Positions 22,923 to 30,285 of a stretch of DNA of 30,285 nucleotides are shown piece by piece (positions within the stretch are counted from its first letter, which is position 1; every line of letters begins with the position of its first letter). The stretch comes from a virus: the IMG/VR virus record IMGVR_UViG_3300020463_000085, positions 1 through 30,285 of that record; one strand, given 5' to 3'. The notes below the pieces were generated by a model. The model searched no databases, had not been told where the DNA came from, and saw only the letters and a program-made list of their open reading frames with translations. Made by a program: the position numbers and the translations under genes.

Positions 22923-23627
22923 TTAACCTCCATATGGTGAATAGTAACTAGGTGAATAAGGTCCTACAAAATTTGTATTGTCAAAAGGTTTTAAGCCGCC
23001 AGTTTTACTTGGCATACCTTCTATACCAGCACCTAACGCCTGACCCATGCCAAGCATGAATGTCATTCCTACGTTCTGCATTACTGGAGGTGGTGGTGCT
23101 ATGTCTTGTACTGGTTGGATAGCTACCTTGCTGAATGATCTATTTAGTAATCCTTTTAATTGTCTATTGACATCTTGATTACTATCTTGAGCCATATAGC
23201 CAGCCTGACTTAAACCTCTAGATCTAAGTCTTTGACTCATACCAAACTTGGCATTGTTCATAACTAATTGTCTAGCTACTAATTTACCTCTAACACCACG
23301 TTCTGCGGCAGAAGCTTCTATCGCTCCTTCGTTAGCTAGCATCTTTTTAAAGTCTTCTTGGTTCTCAAGAATTGCTAGAGACTTTGCATTATTTAATTGT
23401 ATTTGTGTTCTTGAGTAAGCTCGTTGAGCTGCAATATTTGCTTGGTCAACCTCTTGCTCAAACTGTACTTTTTTAGTTCCGTAAGTGGTTCTTGTTTGCA
23501 TCCACTTACGTTCGCGGACTTTTAGCTGGTGTTCGTAATTACGTCTCGCTTGTTTGTTGGCTGCGGACGCTGACGCTGCTGAGCCTATCGCTCCTATCGC
23601 TGGTCCTATTGCTGCTGGACTGCACAC
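22923..23627 (-). CDS. Internal virion protein, T7 gp14-like
   Basis: 234 residues. The N-terminus MCSPAAIGPAIGAIGSAASA, a Met-Cys start with an Ala/Gly-rich hydrophobic stretch, matches T7 gp14, which inserts into the outer membrane at infection. Then come a long helical coiled-coil region (EHQLKVRERKWMQTRTTYGT onward, about 32-110) and a C-terminal Pro/Gly-rich tail (APPPPVMQ, then PYSPSYYSPYGG). The gene starts inside the 3' end of the gp13-like gene and ends at the ribosome site of the gp15-like gene. Confidence 0.85.
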   Translation of the reverse strand: MCSPAAIGPAIGAIGSAASASAANKQARRNYEHQLKVRERKWMQTRTTYGTKKVQFEQEVDQANIAAQRAYSRTQIQLNNAKSLAILENQEDFKKMLANEGAIEASAAERGVRGKLVARQLVMNNAKFGMSQRLRSRGLSQAGYMAQDSNQDVNRQLKGLLNRSFSKVAIQPVQDIAPPPPVMQNVGMTFMLGMGQALGAGIEGMPSKTGGLKPFDNTNFVGPYSPSYYSPYGG

Positions 23628-24051
23628 GGCAAAATTCTATAAAGGATAAATTGTTTGGTCCGTAGGGAAATCTCCTAAGAAATTTAAAACCTAAAAACCT
23701 AAGTAACTTGATATGGACTTTGTTTCTTTCGTCAACAATGTTCCACAGTAACTTTTCTTTTCTTGATTTCACATACCGTCTTGCTTCTCTAGCAAACGTA
23801 TGTGGATATTCGATAATAGCTGGGGTGCAAAGCATCCAGATTTGTCCACCATTGTGAACTCCTGCCATGCCTGCTATATCGCCATTTGGCACTTCAAAAT
23901 ACACTGAGTCACAGTTATGTAATCCTACGACTAGAGCATTTAAAGGGTCATGTCCATGACCTTCTGTTACCTCCCGATAATCATCGGGTAATAAATTAGA
24001 AGCCACACGAAGTGCAGCTTCTACGGTTGCTGGGTGAATGTATTTAGACAC
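23539..24051 (-). CDS. T7 gp13-like protein (DUF2833, acetyltransferase-like fold)
   Basis: 170 residues from a GTG start at 24051-24049 that overlaps the stop of the tail tube B gene. The sequence pattern (ALVVGLHNCDSVYFEVPNGD, then GQIWMLCTPAI and a hydrophobic-basic segment KLLRFLGFKFLRRF) fits the DUF2833/T7 gp13 family. That family has a GNAT-like fold and is needed for virion morphogenesis; catalysis has not been shown to my knowledge. The last 35 residues are Ser/Arg-rich and overlap the gp14-like gene in another frame, so they may reflect overlap rather than function. Confidence 0.8.
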   Translation of the reverse strand: MSKYIHPATVEAALRVASNLLPDDYREVTEGHGHDPLNALVVGLHNCDSVYFEVPNGDIAGMAGVHNGGQIWMLCTPAIIEYPHTFAREARRYVKSRKEKLLWNIVDERNKVHIKLLRFLGFKFLRRFPYGPNNLSFIEFCRVQSSSNRTSDRSDRLSSVSVRSQQTSET

Positions 24052-27016
24052 GCTTATAATTATTAGTTGTATAAACTCCTTCCCACGTCATGTTATGTAT
24101 TGTCGCTGGAGCTGGGTGTGTAGATTTAATAGTTAAATTTGCGTTTATATTTCTGTCGTAAATAGGAACTGTTCTTAAATTATTATCGTCATTAATAGGT
24201 GAAGTAGTAGCTTGATATCCATCAGCATCAGTTAATTCAAATACCTCTGTATAGTCAACTCTACCTGTTCTTTTTAAAGTAGTTTCGTATAAACCTATTG
24301 GACCAAATCCAAACTTAACTCTATGTAAAACAGTATTAGCTCTTGTATCAGCTCTCCAGTTTTCACCAGCTTGAGTTAGGTAGTAAATAGTAGGAATTTC
24401 AACTTCCATGGTAAATAAATACCCAAGTATAAAATTAGTGCCACGCCAATCACCATCTACTTCTATATTATTGCCGACGAAATAAGCTTTATTATATCTT
24501 CCTAAAGTATTAGGACCAGTATCAACAACACTATAAACAGCTAATTGATTTGAACTTTCTAATCCAGTTGGTTTTGAAAAAGAAGTTCTATCTGTATCTC
24601 GGTTGTAAGAAGCACTTGATGAAATACTTAGACTCATTAAATGATCTAGGTGAACCCTGTTCTCTGCCAAAGCGTGAGTATTAGAATCCATTTTTATTGC
24701 ATATTTAAGTAACTGATCTTTATTATTATTCCTTACAACTACAAACAAGTTATCATCTTGCATACAGTGATACTGAATAGTTCCAGTTAATGTCCATTTA
24801 AACCAAGAAGCAAGTTTCCTTTCAGTTATTTGGTCAAAATATCTATATCCATACAAGGTTGATGTTCCTTCCTCACTAAAGAAAATAACTGAGTTTTCTC
24901 TAGAGTTAGATATAAGTTTTAAATCTTTTTCAAATAACCTAGAAACAACTGCACTCTGTTCTATAACCTGTGGCTCACCTTCTCTCTGGACTTGTGCCAT
25001 CTCAAAGAATCTGGAGAACTTACCAGCATTATCTAAGAAGCCAATAGTTGTACCAAGAGAGATAGGGTTAGTTGCAAAGTTAAAGTTGTAAGTAGAAAGA
25101 GCATTGATTTTAGCGGTTCTAGGGCTGAACACATCACTATCAGTAGTCAACATAAACTGTTGATTTTTAGAAAATAAAACTAATCCTGTATTTACCTGTA
25201 TTCCATCAAAGATAATTGCTGGATATTCTGAACTAGCTGCTATATCTATTGGGTCACTATCTATAAGTTGTATAGCTGACTTAGCAAAGAAATTAGTAAA
25301 GTCTCCGGGACGAGACATAACTATATTTTCATCTGCAAGTATTGAAAATCTGTTTCTAAAAAACAGCATCTTGTTAATGTTCTTACCTATAAAAGAAGGT
25401 TCAGGGTTAGTTACATCATCACCAACTAAAGCATCATCCCATTGAGGAACAGAATATTGTACACCTGAAATTGTATAGGTAGATCCATCTAGCTCAGTCA
25501 ATCTAAAATTACTGTCAGCAGTTCTAATTAAAAGTACTGGCATGGTTGACCTTTTAAGTCTTATCTTTCTCCCGGGCTTAGCACATTCTTCCCATGTACC
25601 CTCACCATCTTTATCATTATTTCCAAAGAATTTAACGTAATAATTATCTTCTTCAGCAGTACTATTAACAACTTCTACAACCATTCCGTGTTTACACTGA
25701 GTTGGTAAATCACCTACATCATTAACCTTACTAGCTACGACATTTAATAGCTGTCCTACAGGTGTGGAAGCGTTAAATATAGAACTGCGTTTTATATGTA
25801 GTCCTGTACCTATCTGTGTAATATCAGAAGCAGTAAAATTACCACTAGCTATTAACTCAGTTCTTATATCACCAAGAATACTCTCAGCCGTAATAGTAGT
25901 TTCTGTATCAAATGGTGTTGGTTGTGGTCTGACTAAAGAAAGGTTAGCTTGAATTACTGATGTACTTATTTCATCTATGGTTATTTTGTAGTAACCATCT
26001 TTCATAAATACATAGAAATAATCCCCTTGCTCCCAACCTTCTCCACCATGTAATAGGTCATATGTAGTTGTGTATCTAGCCTGATATGTAGTTGTTTGAG
26101 TACTACCAGATCCTTCTGTGTAAGGAACTGATTGACCAGTTGTAGCTATACGAAAATATAAATTCTTTCTACCAGTCTGACTGCCTTGGTTGGATGAGTT
26201 AAATATATTAACTTGATAGCTGTAACTTGTATCTGACAGAGTACCGTTTGCCAAGGTACCACCTGTAGCTCCCTCGTCAGTAAGAGTCTTATTACTATCT
26301 ACTGAAAATATACGAGTACCAACGTTAGGTGCAAAGGCATCTCTACCATCACCAGCCTGAGTACCACATCTAGCAAAGGGACTATTACCTCTATTAGCAT
26401 GTGTTCTCATATGAAATGCAGAATCACAATAGTTATTACTTGAGTTAACAAGGGCGACATTTATCCTTGTAGCTGTAGTAACTGTTGAGGTAGTGGTGTT
26501 GTCAAAAACATTTAACGAATACTGTTTTGAATAAGATATAGTTTTTAATTCTACAAAAATTTCTTTCTGAAAATCTCCAAGAGGTTCTGTAGTAGTATCC
26601 ATCTCAGTAGGAATGGATCTGTTATTGATGTAGGTAAAATCATTAAGAGTTAATGTCTGTATATCTTCGTCACCTGTGTGAGTTAGATATGTGTTATTTC
26701 CAATACCATTAACAACTGTTTTCTCTGCACCAGTTAAACAGTCCCACATTTTAATAGCACCATTTCGTGCTACCTGTCCTATATATTGTTCGTTCTCATC
26801 ACGATAGTAGTGAAACCATTTACCATCTGCTGTTGAATTATTTGTACCATCAGACAAAGATGCCACAAACTTTCCACCCGGTCTTTTTAATAGTCCTTGT
26901 GTTACGTCAGGCAAAGCGTTCACCATATTTTTTACCTGACCGGGAATCTTTTGCTCGTCAGGTTGCTGTGAAATGCCAGCCGTTAACGCTGGAATAGTTT
27001 GTGTAATGTTTGCCAT
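24044..27016 (-). CDS. Tail tubular protein B (T7 gp12-like)
   Basis: 990 residues; T7 gp12 is 794, so this version carries extra sequence. The N-terminus ITQTIPALTAGISQQPDEQK, then KRPGGKFVASL, is the hallmark start of podovirus tail tube B, which forms the nozzle of the short tail. Segments such as PSFIGKNINKMLFFRNRFSI and DSDPIDIAASS are also typical. The start overlaps the stop of tail tube A (TAATG). The additional length probably lies in surface domains of the beta-propeller nozzle that touch the fibres or receptor. Confidence 0.93.
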   Translation of the reverse strand: MANITQTIPALTAGISQQPDEQKIPGQVKNMVNALPDVTQGLLKRPGGKFVASLSDGTNNSTADGKWFHYYRDENEQYIGQVARNGAIKMWDCLTGAEKTVVNGIGNNTYLTHTGDEDIQTLTLNDFTYINNRSIPTEMDTTTEPLGDFQKEIFVELKTISYSKQYSLNVFDNTTTSTVTTATRINVALVNSSNNYCDSAFHMRTHANRGNSPFARCGTQAGDGRDAFAPNVGTRIFSVDSNKTLTDEGATGGTLANGTLSDTSYSYQVNIFNSSNQGSQTGRKNLYFRIATTGQSVPYTEGSGSTQTTTYQARYTTTYDLLHGGEGWEQGDYFYVFMKDGYYKITIDEISTSVIQANLSLVRPQPTPFDTETTITAESILGDIRTELIASGNFTASDITQIGTGLHIKRSSIFNASTPVGQLLNVVASKVNDVGDLPTQCKHGMVVEVVNSTAEEDNYYVKFFGNNDKDGEGTWEECAKPGRKIRLKRSTMPVLLIRTADSNFRLTELDGSTYTISGVQYSVPQWDDALVGDDVTNPEPSFIGKNINKMLFFRNRFSILADENIVMSRPGDFTNFFAKSAIQLIDSDPIDIAASSEYPAIIFDGIQVNTGLVLFSKNQQFMLTTDSDVFSPRTAKINALSTYNFNFATNPISLGTTIGFLDNAGKFSRFFEMAQVQREGEPQVIEQSAVVSRLFEKDLKLISNSRENSVIFFSEEGTSTLYGYRYFDQITERKLASWFKWTLTGTIQYHCMQDDNLFVVVRNNNKDQLLKYAIKMDSNTHALAENRVHLDHLMSLSISSSASYNRDTDRTSFSKPTGLESSNQLAVYSVVDTGPNTLGRYNKAYFVGNNIEVDGDWRGTNFILGYLFTMEVEIPTIYYLTQAGENWRADTRANTVLHRVKFGFGPIGLYETTLKRTGRVDYTEVFELTDADGYQATTSPINDDNNLRTVPIYDRNINANLTIKSTHPAPATIHNMTWEGVYTTNNYKRV

Positions 27017-27672
27017 TATCTAATAAGTGCTTTATATGGTTGATAAGATCTATAGTTACTTTCATGAGGAAAGCCAAAGAATGTATGATCTCCTTGTTCA
27101 CAGTCATATTCAATAGCAGCCGCTCTAGTTTGTGCTTCTTGTAATTGAAGAAGTTGTACTAACTCTGGATTAGAAACTAATTGTGTAGCTGCTCTAACTG
27201 ATGCTCTTGCAATTATGTATCTTTGAAAAGCTGAAGGTACATCTTCAAATGCTATTAAATAAGTTATGTCAAAATACATGTCGTTAGTAAAGACATCAGT
27301 ATGTTTTACGACGTCATATAATTTTCCATTTCTTCTAACAACATCTTTGTTCCTATCGTACAAACCTTCGTGTACGTCGTACCTAAGATAATTATGTGGA
27401 ATTAAATAATTACCATTTCCGTCAGGTGATCTTTTTACGTGATCTTCCTTATTAAAATGCCAACCTTCGTTTTGAACATCTTTAGTTGTTTCTATAAGTA
27501 ATCCATGGATCATTGCAATCTGTGGATTTGCAAAAGTATTTACTATTTCTTGTGCTGTGTTAGTGGTATCTGTAGTAACTGTTCCTAGAGTAGTTACCGG
27601 TGATTGACCAATACTACCCAAGATAGAGTTAACTGCGGATAGTTCTGTATCGGTTCCTATTTGAGTAGTCAT
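27016..27672 (-). CDS. Tail tubular protein A (T7 gp11-like)
   Basis: 218 residues from ATG 27672-27670; T7 gp11 is 196. The N-terminus TDTELSAVNSILGSIGQSPV is the classical tail tube A motif, followed by NPQIAMIHGLLIETTKDVQN and GWHFNKE. It forms the adaptor ring between portal and nozzle. A longer frame back to 27780 exists but would be translated through the terminator hairpin and the capsid gene, so I reject it. The ATG lies directly against the T-tract of that terminator, leaving no space for a Shine-Dalgarno. Confidence 0.94.
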   Translation of the reverse strand: MTTQIGTDTELSAVNSILGSIGQSPVTTLGTVTTDTTNTAQEIVNTFANPQIAMIHGLLIETTKDVQNEGWHFNKEDHVKRSPDGNGNYLIPHNYLRYDVHEGLYDRNKDVVRRNGKLYDVVKHTDVFTNDMYFDITYLIAFEDVPSAFQRYIIARASVRAATQLVSNPELVQLLQLQEAQTRAAAIEYDCEQGDHTFFGFPHESNYRSYQPYKALIR

Positions 27673-27698
27673 AAAAAAAAAAGGGAGCCGAAGCTCCC
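27673..27698 (-). terminator. Intrinsic terminator after the capsid gene
   Basis: In minus orientation GGGAGC (27698-27693), a TTCG tetraloop and GCTCCC (27688-27683) are followed by ten T (27682-27673) and immediately by the ATG of tail tube A. It lies about 17 bases after the capsid stop. T7 has its single strong terminator at the same place, after gene 10, so capsid protein is made in excess over tail proteins. Confidence 0.95.
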
Positions 27699-27715
27699 GT
27701 ATAAAAGAATAAAAA

Positions 27716-28861
27716 TTAACCGTTCTCTGGGTATGTTGTACCGAACGCTGTTGGTGCTGATGCTCCAACGTATAGTTCAACGGCTGCTGCTGGGTTTAGA
27801 AAATCTGCTCCCATAGCTAGACGCCCTAATATCACATCGCCTTGGTAGACAACTGAAACGTCTCCAGAAGTTACCTGAACCTGTGGTCCAATAGCTTCTA
27901 CAACACCGGCTGCTTCTTTTTGGAAGATCAAACCACATGACTTATTGAAGTCAGTAGAGTTACCGTAGTTGTTGTTTAGTCCTGTTACAGACTTACGTCC
28001 ATCAGCCATATCAGTACCGATGAAGTCTCCTAAGTTTGAAGGAGATGTCTCACCTGTAGTTCCGCCATAAGCTACACCATGCTTAGCAAGGAATGGGATG
28101 TTCATTGACTTGTAGATATGAATACCTGCAATTTCAATGATTCCATTACCTGACTGTAATGCTGTACCTTGTGTGTCTCTATTGATAAGACCGTTTGAAC
28201 CGATGTCTTGGATCAAACTGTAGTATTGGCGAGGGTTTAACACCGCGCATCTACCTTGAGAGCTGACTCCTTTTTCGTCAAGTGCTGCTGCTGCATCATA
28301 GAATGCGTTGACGAGATTGCCTGCGTTGTAAGCATCAGAATCATTAGTTGTTGTACCAACTCTGACCTGTGTACCGCCGGGCTCTTGGAAGTTAGATTTT
28401 GAAACAGGAGATGCTTGTCTAGCACCTTTAGTGATAGCTCTGAAGATGAGTCTGTCATACTTCTCTGCTAATGCGTATCCAATCTTCTTGGATATCTCTC
28501 CTCTCAATTCGTAGTGAGCCAATGTTTCATCGAGCTCGTACACGAATGCACTTGAAATGAGTAGGTCGTCGCATGTAATTGTTTTCTCTGCGACTGGAGG
28601 TGCGCCGTCACTGTTACCTAATATGCTATTTCCGGGCGTATGGAACTCAGCAGTGGTCCTACCTGTGTAGATAAACTGCAAAGATTTTCCATTCTTAAGT
28701 GTTCTCTTCATTACCATGTCACGAGCTATTGACTCATGCTGGAATCCTTTGAACATCTCGCCTGAAAACAATTTAAGGTAAAGTGCTCTAGCGTCACCTG
28801 CTGAATTAAGCTGACCCTGACGTGTTAATGAAGTAGGGTTAGCTGATGACTGTTGTGCCAT
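27716..28861 (-). CDS. Major capsid protein (T7 gp10-like)
   Basis: 381 residues, HK97-fold T7-type capsid by pattern: LYLKLFSGEMFKGFQHESIA near the N-terminus, the SLQFIYTGRTTAEFHTPGN segment, LDETLAHYELRGEISKKIGY and ALAEKYDRLIFRAI, and a C-terminal region with VVYQGDVILGRLAMGADFLN and PAAAVEL. Length fits (T7 gp10A 344). It is followed by a strong terminator. The leader upstream is long and structured. No good Shine-Dalgarno precedes the ATG (TTAAGCAAAATG). Confidence 0.95.
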   Translation of the reverse strand: MAQQSSANPTSLTRQGQLNSAGDARALYLKLFSGEMFKGFQHESIARDMVMKRTLKNGKSLQFIYTGRTTAEFHTPGNSILGNSDGAPPVAEKTITCDDLLISSAFVYELDETLAHYELRGEISKKIGYALAEKYDRLIFRAITKGARQASPVSKSNFQEPGGTQVRVGTTTNDSDAYNAGNLVNAFYDAAAALDEKGVSSQGRCAVLNPRQYYSLIQDIGSNGLINRDTQGTALQSGNGIIEIAGIHIYKSMNIPFLAKHGVAYGGTTGETSPSNLGDFIGTDMADGRKSVTGLNNNYGNSTDFNKSCGLIFQKEAAGVVEAIGPQVQVTSGDVSVVYQGDVILGRLAMGADFLNPAAAVELYVGASAPTAFGTTYPENG

Positions 28862-28980
28862 TTTGCTTAAAAGTTAAGGGTATATATTGTTGTTCCTAAC
28901 GTTAGAATTGTTGCAGTCTTACTTGGTCTAGCGTGAGACTGGCACGCTTTGTGGTCTTTTCCCACCGTCGACGGGTAAAA
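28862..28980 (-). promoter_or_regulatory. Structured leader upstream of the capsid gene
   Basis: No gene is supported here. In minus orientation it holds CCGTCGACGG (28974-28965, perfect palindrome), a hairpin AGCGTG-CCAGTCT-CACGCT (28948-28930, 6 bp, 7-base loop) and CTAACGTTAG (28905-28896, perfect palindrome). These would fold in the capsid mRNA leader or act as DNA sites. Dense small hairpins next to the most highly expressed gene suggest mRNA processing, stability or a promoter, none proven. Confidence 0.45.
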
Positions 28981-29011
28981 GGTATCCTCCTCAGAGGGCT
29001 TTTCCCAAATT

Positions 29012-29056
29012 GAGTAGGGAGGATTTGCACCTCCCCAATGGTCTACTTGACTACTC
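29012..29056 (-). other. Second tRNA acceptor/T-arm-like minihelix
   Basis: In minus orientation GAGTAG (29056-29051) pairs perfectly with CTACTC (29017-29012). Inside, GGAGG (29034-29030) and CCTCC (29022-29018) enclose the seven-base loop TGCAAAT, one base off the T-loop consensus TTCRANY. The inner and outer 3' strands are contiguous, so an 11-bp stacked helix forms as in a tRNA upper half. The 5' linker is 16 bases (29050-29035), too short for D and anticodon arms. The stop codon of the 17-residue peptide lies in that linker. Confidence 0.45.
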
Positions 29057-29096
29057 TTGTGTAAGCAACGCCACGATATACGAAAGTAACTTTCAT
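29043..29096 (-). CDS. 17-residue peptide resembling a truncated DUF4278 protein, possible leader peptide
   Basis: ATG at 29096-29094 is preceded by GGAG at a good distance (GGAGATAGCTATG). The peptide MKVTFVYRGVAYTRVVK ends at TAG 29045-29043. The (Thr/Val)-Tyr-Arg-Gly-Val-x-Tyr core is the signature of DUF4278, a small cyanobacterial and cyanophage family. Here the stop comes after 17 codons, and the minihelix starts within the same RNA. It may be a truncated moron gene or a leader peptide that controls folding upstream of capsid. A longer 86-residue frame over the same DNA (28867-29127) looks unlike protein. Confidence 0.4.
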   Translation of the reverse strand: MKVTFVYRGVAYTRVVK

Positions 29097-29143
29097 AGCT
29101 ATCTCCATATACTAAGCCCCGTTCCATGCTTAGTTGTCATGCG

Positions 29144-29158
29144 TCCCTAAATTAGGGA
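29144..29158 (-). terminator. Palindrome across the oxygenase stop codon
   Basis: TCCCTAA (29144-29150) and TTAGGGA (29152-29158) form a 7-bp inverted repeat that includes the TAG stop of the oxygenase-like gene. No T-tract follows, so it is more likely a 3' end-protecting or processing hairpin than a full terminator. Confidence 0.35.
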
Positions 29159-29719
29159 TGAACGGACGACTAAATTAAATGAAACAGAAACCCTATCGTC
29201 CTGAGTTCTGTTTGGTTCTACTCCGTGCATTAGATGTGCAGGAAAGATAAAGCACTTACCAGTTTTTGGTTTCAAATACATCTGTACTTGCTGTGCTAAA
29301 TCACTATCTTTTCCGTATAATTCTGACTCTAAAAAAGTTGCGTAAGGATCTGAATTGTAAAACATTAGATCACCAGAATCCTCTGATGCCTGTATGTAAA
29401 CTACGCCAGCTAGTGTGGCTCCGGGATGACAGTGAAGAACATTGTAGTTATCGCGACTGTTAACGTTTATCCAATAATTTTGTATTCCAAGTTCATACCT
29501 ACATACTTTCTGTATGTTTTCATTTACGATTTTTTGTATCAGATCTTTGATGATTGAATCATCGTTGCTATCTAAAGATTGTTTGCCACCTCTATTTGAT
29601 CTGTTTCCTAAATCAAGCTCTGGTCTAGTAAGACAATAATTTAAGAGCTTATCTGAAATAAGTATGTTATCTATGCAATGTATATAGGTGGGAAATACTT
29701 TATGTATTGAATACGGCAC
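29147..29719 (-). CDS. 2OG-Fe(II) oxygenase-like protein
   Basis: 190 residues from a GTG start at 29719-29717. The C-terminal half has the motif set of the phage-common putative 2OG-Fe(II) oxygenase family: NVLHCHPGATLAGVVYIQ with His96 and His98, a Gly-Asp-Leu-x-Phe strand, then GKCFIFPAHLMHGVEPN with distal His165 and an Arg176 (DDRVSVSFNLV) for 2-oxoglutarate. Such enzymes use iron and 2-oxoglutarate to hydroxylate protein or nucleic-acid substrates; the substrate here is unknown. It lies between psbA and the capsid leader, four bases after the 35-residue gene. In cyanophages this family is frequent among accessory genes. Confidence 0.82.
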   Translation of the reverse strand: MPYSIHKVFPTYIHCIDNILISDKLLNYCLTRPELDLGNRSNRGGKQSLDSNDDSIIKDLIQKIVNENIQKVCRYELGIQNYWINVNSRDNYNVLHCHPGATLAGVVYIQASEDSGDLMFYNSDPYATFLESELYGKDSDLAQQVQMYLKPKTGKCFIFPAHLMHGVEPNRTQDDRVSVSFNLVVRSSLI

Positions 29720-29723
29720 GTTG

Positions 29724-29831
29724 TTACTCTTCTGTTTTCTTTGTTTTCTTAACTGGTTTTACTACCTCAGTAATAGGAATATTTTTCCTACCAGTTGTAG
29801 TTTGTTTCCAGTGTCTCTGATTCTCTGCCAT
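29724..29831 (-). CDS. Small basic protein of unknown function (35 aa)
   Basis: ATG at 29831-29829, TAA at 29726-29724. The product (MAENQRHWKQTTTGRKNIPI, then TEVVKPVKKTKKTEE) is Lys/Thr-rich and probably disordered. It lies four bases upstream of the oxygenase start and may help its translation by coupling. The short length makes similarity-based support hard. It is listed because it is open, in line with its neighbours and fills the gap. Confidence 0.5.
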   Translation of the reverse strand: MAENQRHWKQTTTGRKNIPITEVVKPVKKTKKTEE

Positions 29832-29850
29832 TGTTTTTTGGTAAATTATG

Positions 29851-29870
29851 CCAGTGTCTAGTGACACCGG
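29851..29870 (-). other. Stem-loop between two tiny genes
   Basis: In minus orientation CCGGTGTC (29870-29863), loop ACTA and GACACTGG (29858-29851) form an 8-bp stem with one G-U pair. It lies 14 bases after the stop of the 37-residue gene and 19 before the next start. No T-tract follows, so it is probably an mRNA processing or stability element behind psbA rather than a terminator. Confidence 0.45.
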
Positions 29871-29884
29871 ACATAATAAAAATG

Positions 29885-29998
29885 TTAGTTATTAGTGTTG
29901 TCGTCGTTAGAAAGCTCTTTATCAGTTTCTTTCTTTTCTTCCTTTTGAGGTGCATAGTAGGTGATGCTTGCTCTCATTACATTTGATTGATGACTCAT
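29885..29998 (-). CDS. Small protein coupled to psbA (37 aa)
   Basis: The ATG at 29998-29996 overlaps the psbA stop TGA (29997-29995) as ATGA, strong evidence of coupling. The protein ([20 protein letters not shown], then [17 protein letters not shown]) has a short N-terminal ordered part and a charged, probably disordered tail. No membrane helix is present, so it is not a high-light-inducible protein. Function unknown. Confidence 0.6.
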   Translation of the reverse strand: MSHQSNVMRASITYYAPQKEEKKETDKELSNDDNTNN

Positions 29999-30285
29999 CC
30001 TATTGATGGTGCTGTAAGTGCAACTTGAGAAGCTTCAGTTGAAGCCAAGTCAAGTGGGAAGTTGTGTGCATTTCTTTCGTGCATTACTTCCATACCTAGA
30101 GACTGTCTGTTTAAAATATCAGCCCATGTAGGAATAACATTTCCACTAGCATCAACAACTGACTGGTTAAAGTTAAAACCATTCAAGTTAAATGCCATTG
30201 TGCAGATTCCCATGGATGTTAGCCATATGCCAATAACCGGGAAAGCACCAAGAAAGAAATGTAAAGCACGAGAATTATTGAAAGA
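29995..30285 (-). CDS. psbA: Photosystem II D1 protein, C-terminal part (auxiliary metabolic gene)
   Basis: The last 96 codons of D1; about 263 N-terminal residues lie beyond the right edge. The part seen has [20 protein letters not shown], then [18 protein letters not shown] and [18 protein letters not shown]. The latter holds the Mn4CaO5 ligands (His332, Glu333, His337, Asp342 and the C-terminal Ala344 in usual D1 numbering). After Ala344 a 15-residue extension [15 protein letters not shown] is left for CtpA to remove, as in host D1. Phage psbA replaces the host's fast-turnover D1 during infection so that photosynthesis keeps supplying energy. It lies upstream of the capsid region, on the same strand as all virion genes. 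Confidence 0.98.
   Translation of the reverse strand, partial: SFNNSRALHFFLGAFPVIGIWLTSMGICTMAFNLNGFNFNQSVVDASGNVIPTWADILNRQSLGMEVMHERNAHNFPLDLASTEASQVALTAPSIG

Noticed and set aside
27673-27780. N-terminal extension of tail tube A, or a fusion of capsid with tail tube A by frameshift
   Set aside because: The extra codons are translated through the capsid 3' end and a terminator hairpin. The conserved start motif follows ATG 27672, and I see no slippery site in phase.
28867-29127. 86-codon minus-strand frame upstream of capsid
   Set aside because: It covers several palindromes and the minihelix, the product is unlike a protein family, and a better-initiated 17-codon frame lies in the same DNA.

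Overview
The window is part of a T7-like podovirus (cyanophage) genome infecting marine picocyanobacteria (Prochlorococcus or Synechococcus). Two observations carry this. The right edge holds the C-terminal 96 codons of psbA (photosystem II D1). From there leftward on the minus strand runs the T7 virion order: major capsid, tail tubes A and B, gp13-, gp14-, gp15- and gp16-like internal virion proteins, tail fibres, a holin-like protein, small terminase and large terminase. The DNA is mostly AT-rich.

Layout from right to left, in the direction of transcription. 30285-28862 holds the end of psbA, two very small genes, a 2OG-Fe(II) oxygenase-like gene and a highly structured gene-poor leader upstream of the capsid gene. 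28861-20857 holds the capsid gene, a strong terminator, both tail-tube genes and the internal virion genes. 20810-9688 holds the very large gp16-like gene and two giant fibre genes, each ending in an intramolecular chaperone (peptidase S74) domain. One fibre has two pectate-lyase-like beta-helix units and the other a long collagen-like stretch. 9687-7717 is a run of tightly overlapping small genes: membrane and secreted proteins, a probable holin and small basic proteins. 7720-3818 holds the small terminase, an HNH nuclease, a lysine-rich protein, a protein of unknown function and the large terminase.

3733-2557 is a control-like region. It contains the only plus-strand gene, a small helix-turn-helix protein. 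That gene diverges from a minus-strand gene across a 29-base gap that carries an operator-like dyad. Next come a tiny membrane protein, a 300-base GC-rich island with no convincing gene, a 12-base dyad, and a stem-loop of about 28 bp lying in front of a KTSC-like gene. 2556-1 is a block of small accessory genes on the minus strand. Ten copies of CGTCCTTG (CAAGGACG on the coding strand) occur here, in all three reading frames and between genes, and none was seen in the other 28 kb. This block also has an iteron-like cluster next to an AT-rich stretch.

How the parts work together. Most genes are packed with ATGA or TAATG overlaps, so translational coupling is likely the main control. Intrinsic terminators placed directly against the start codons of tail tube A and of a gene before the large terminase would set relative expression levels. 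The most unusual signals are the CAAGGACG repeat, two tRNA T-arm-like minihelices, the divergent HTH switch and a possible -1 frameshift into the small terminase.
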